Source of the DNA: Pedobacter faecalis
GTDB taxonomy: Bacteria; Bacteroidota; Bacteroidia; Sphingobacteriales; Sphingobacteriaceae
DNA: 64,000 nt
Direction of reading: 5' to 3'
Assembly (NCBI RefSeq): GCF_030182585.1
Contig: NZ_JARXOW010000001.1
Coordinates: forward strand, 1,798,001-1,862,000
Positions 63,901-64,000 of the stretch are shown here, piece after piece; the first letter of the stretch is position 1; each line of letters opens with the position of its first letter. The translations under genes were made by a program, and so were the position numbers. Under the pieces are notes generated by a model. The model worked only from the letters and a program-made list of their open reading frames with translations. It had not been told where the DNA came from and did no database searches.

Positions 63901-64000
63901 TCAGATAAGGATGCCTTCACGTTTGAGTATGTAATGATAGATTTCTTCAATTGGCTTTTGAAGGATCTTACCAACTTTTACGCCGTTCGCCTCGCAAACA
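63901..64000 (-). CDS. C-terminal end of an unidentified protein (5' end outside window)
   Basis: The minus strand is open from base 63999 to a TGA at 63901-63903 and encodes 32 residues, including GVKVGKILQKPIEEIYHYIL. Codon use looks like real coding sequence. The fragment is too short to place in a family. It converges with the PID-CTERM gene, 2 bases between stops. Confidence 0.5.
   Translation of the reverse strand, partial: VCEANGVKVGKILQKPIEEIYHYILKREGILI

Noticed and set aside
1-64000. CRISPR arrays, prophage, rRNA genes, transposases
   Set aside because: I saw no regularly spaced repeats, no phage structural genes, no rRNA sequence and no transposase or integrase motifs anywhere in the window.

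Overview
The window reads as chromosomal DNA of a Bacteroidota bacterium, most likely Sphingobacteriaceae (Pedobacter/Mucilaginibacter type). The basis is a SusC/SusD pair with an ECF sigma factor and FecR anti-sigma, a type IX secretion C-terminal sorting domain, a PID-CTERM small protein, DUF6266 and DUF6428 proteins, and promoters of the TTG-N19/20-TAnnTTTG type. Family names come from motif recognition by eye; no database search was run.

Layout. 1-7.2 kb is housekeeping: the 3' part of recJ, lptB, a GH3-like protein, a secreted esterase, a PfkB kinase, tRNA-Asn(GTT), dinB and a cytochrome b5-like protein. 7.2-26.6 kb is accessory. A dockerin-like lipoprotein and an ECF sigma gene are followed not by fecR but by a ~4.4 kb insert. 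The insert holds an ArsR/SRPBCC pair, an arsenic operon (arsR, DUF6428, arsC, acr3) and a broken zeta-toxin module. Then come fecR (carrying a repeat element inside its reading frame), susC, susD, a secreted thioredoxin-like protein and an S9 peptidase, probably a peptide-uptake locus. A cluster of unknown function follows: a Crp-like protein, two small proteins and two DUF6266 paralogues.

26.7-45.4 kb returns to core functions: an ECF sigma factor, murB, two TetR regulators with a TolC/adaptor/RND efflux operon, a possible M14-like secreted hydrolase, lpdA, two secreted peptidases, and odhB/odhA of the 2-oxoglutarate dehydrogenase complex. 45.4-50.0 kb is a light-response cluster: a MerR-type regulator with all the sequence marks of a B12 (CarH/LitR-like) photoreceptor, a cryptochrome-DASH, a TIGR01777 epimerase and a class I CPD photolyase. 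50.0-59.2 kb holds two FKBP lipoproteins and a MarR-controlled fatty-acid beta-oxidation operon with an acyl-CoA synthetase. 59.3-64.0 kb holds surface or secreted proteins (a lipoprotein, a LamG/T9SS protein, a PID-CTERM peptide). Their promoters share a long perfect palindrome with the core TAACCGGATATATCCGGTTA.

The signals I rate highest are the two 28-30 bp palindromes at 59.6 and 63.6 kb, the repeat element translated in frame within fecR, the island that splits a sigma/anti-sigma pair, and the CarH-like photolyase cluster with repeated AACAA half-sites at its regulator's promoter.
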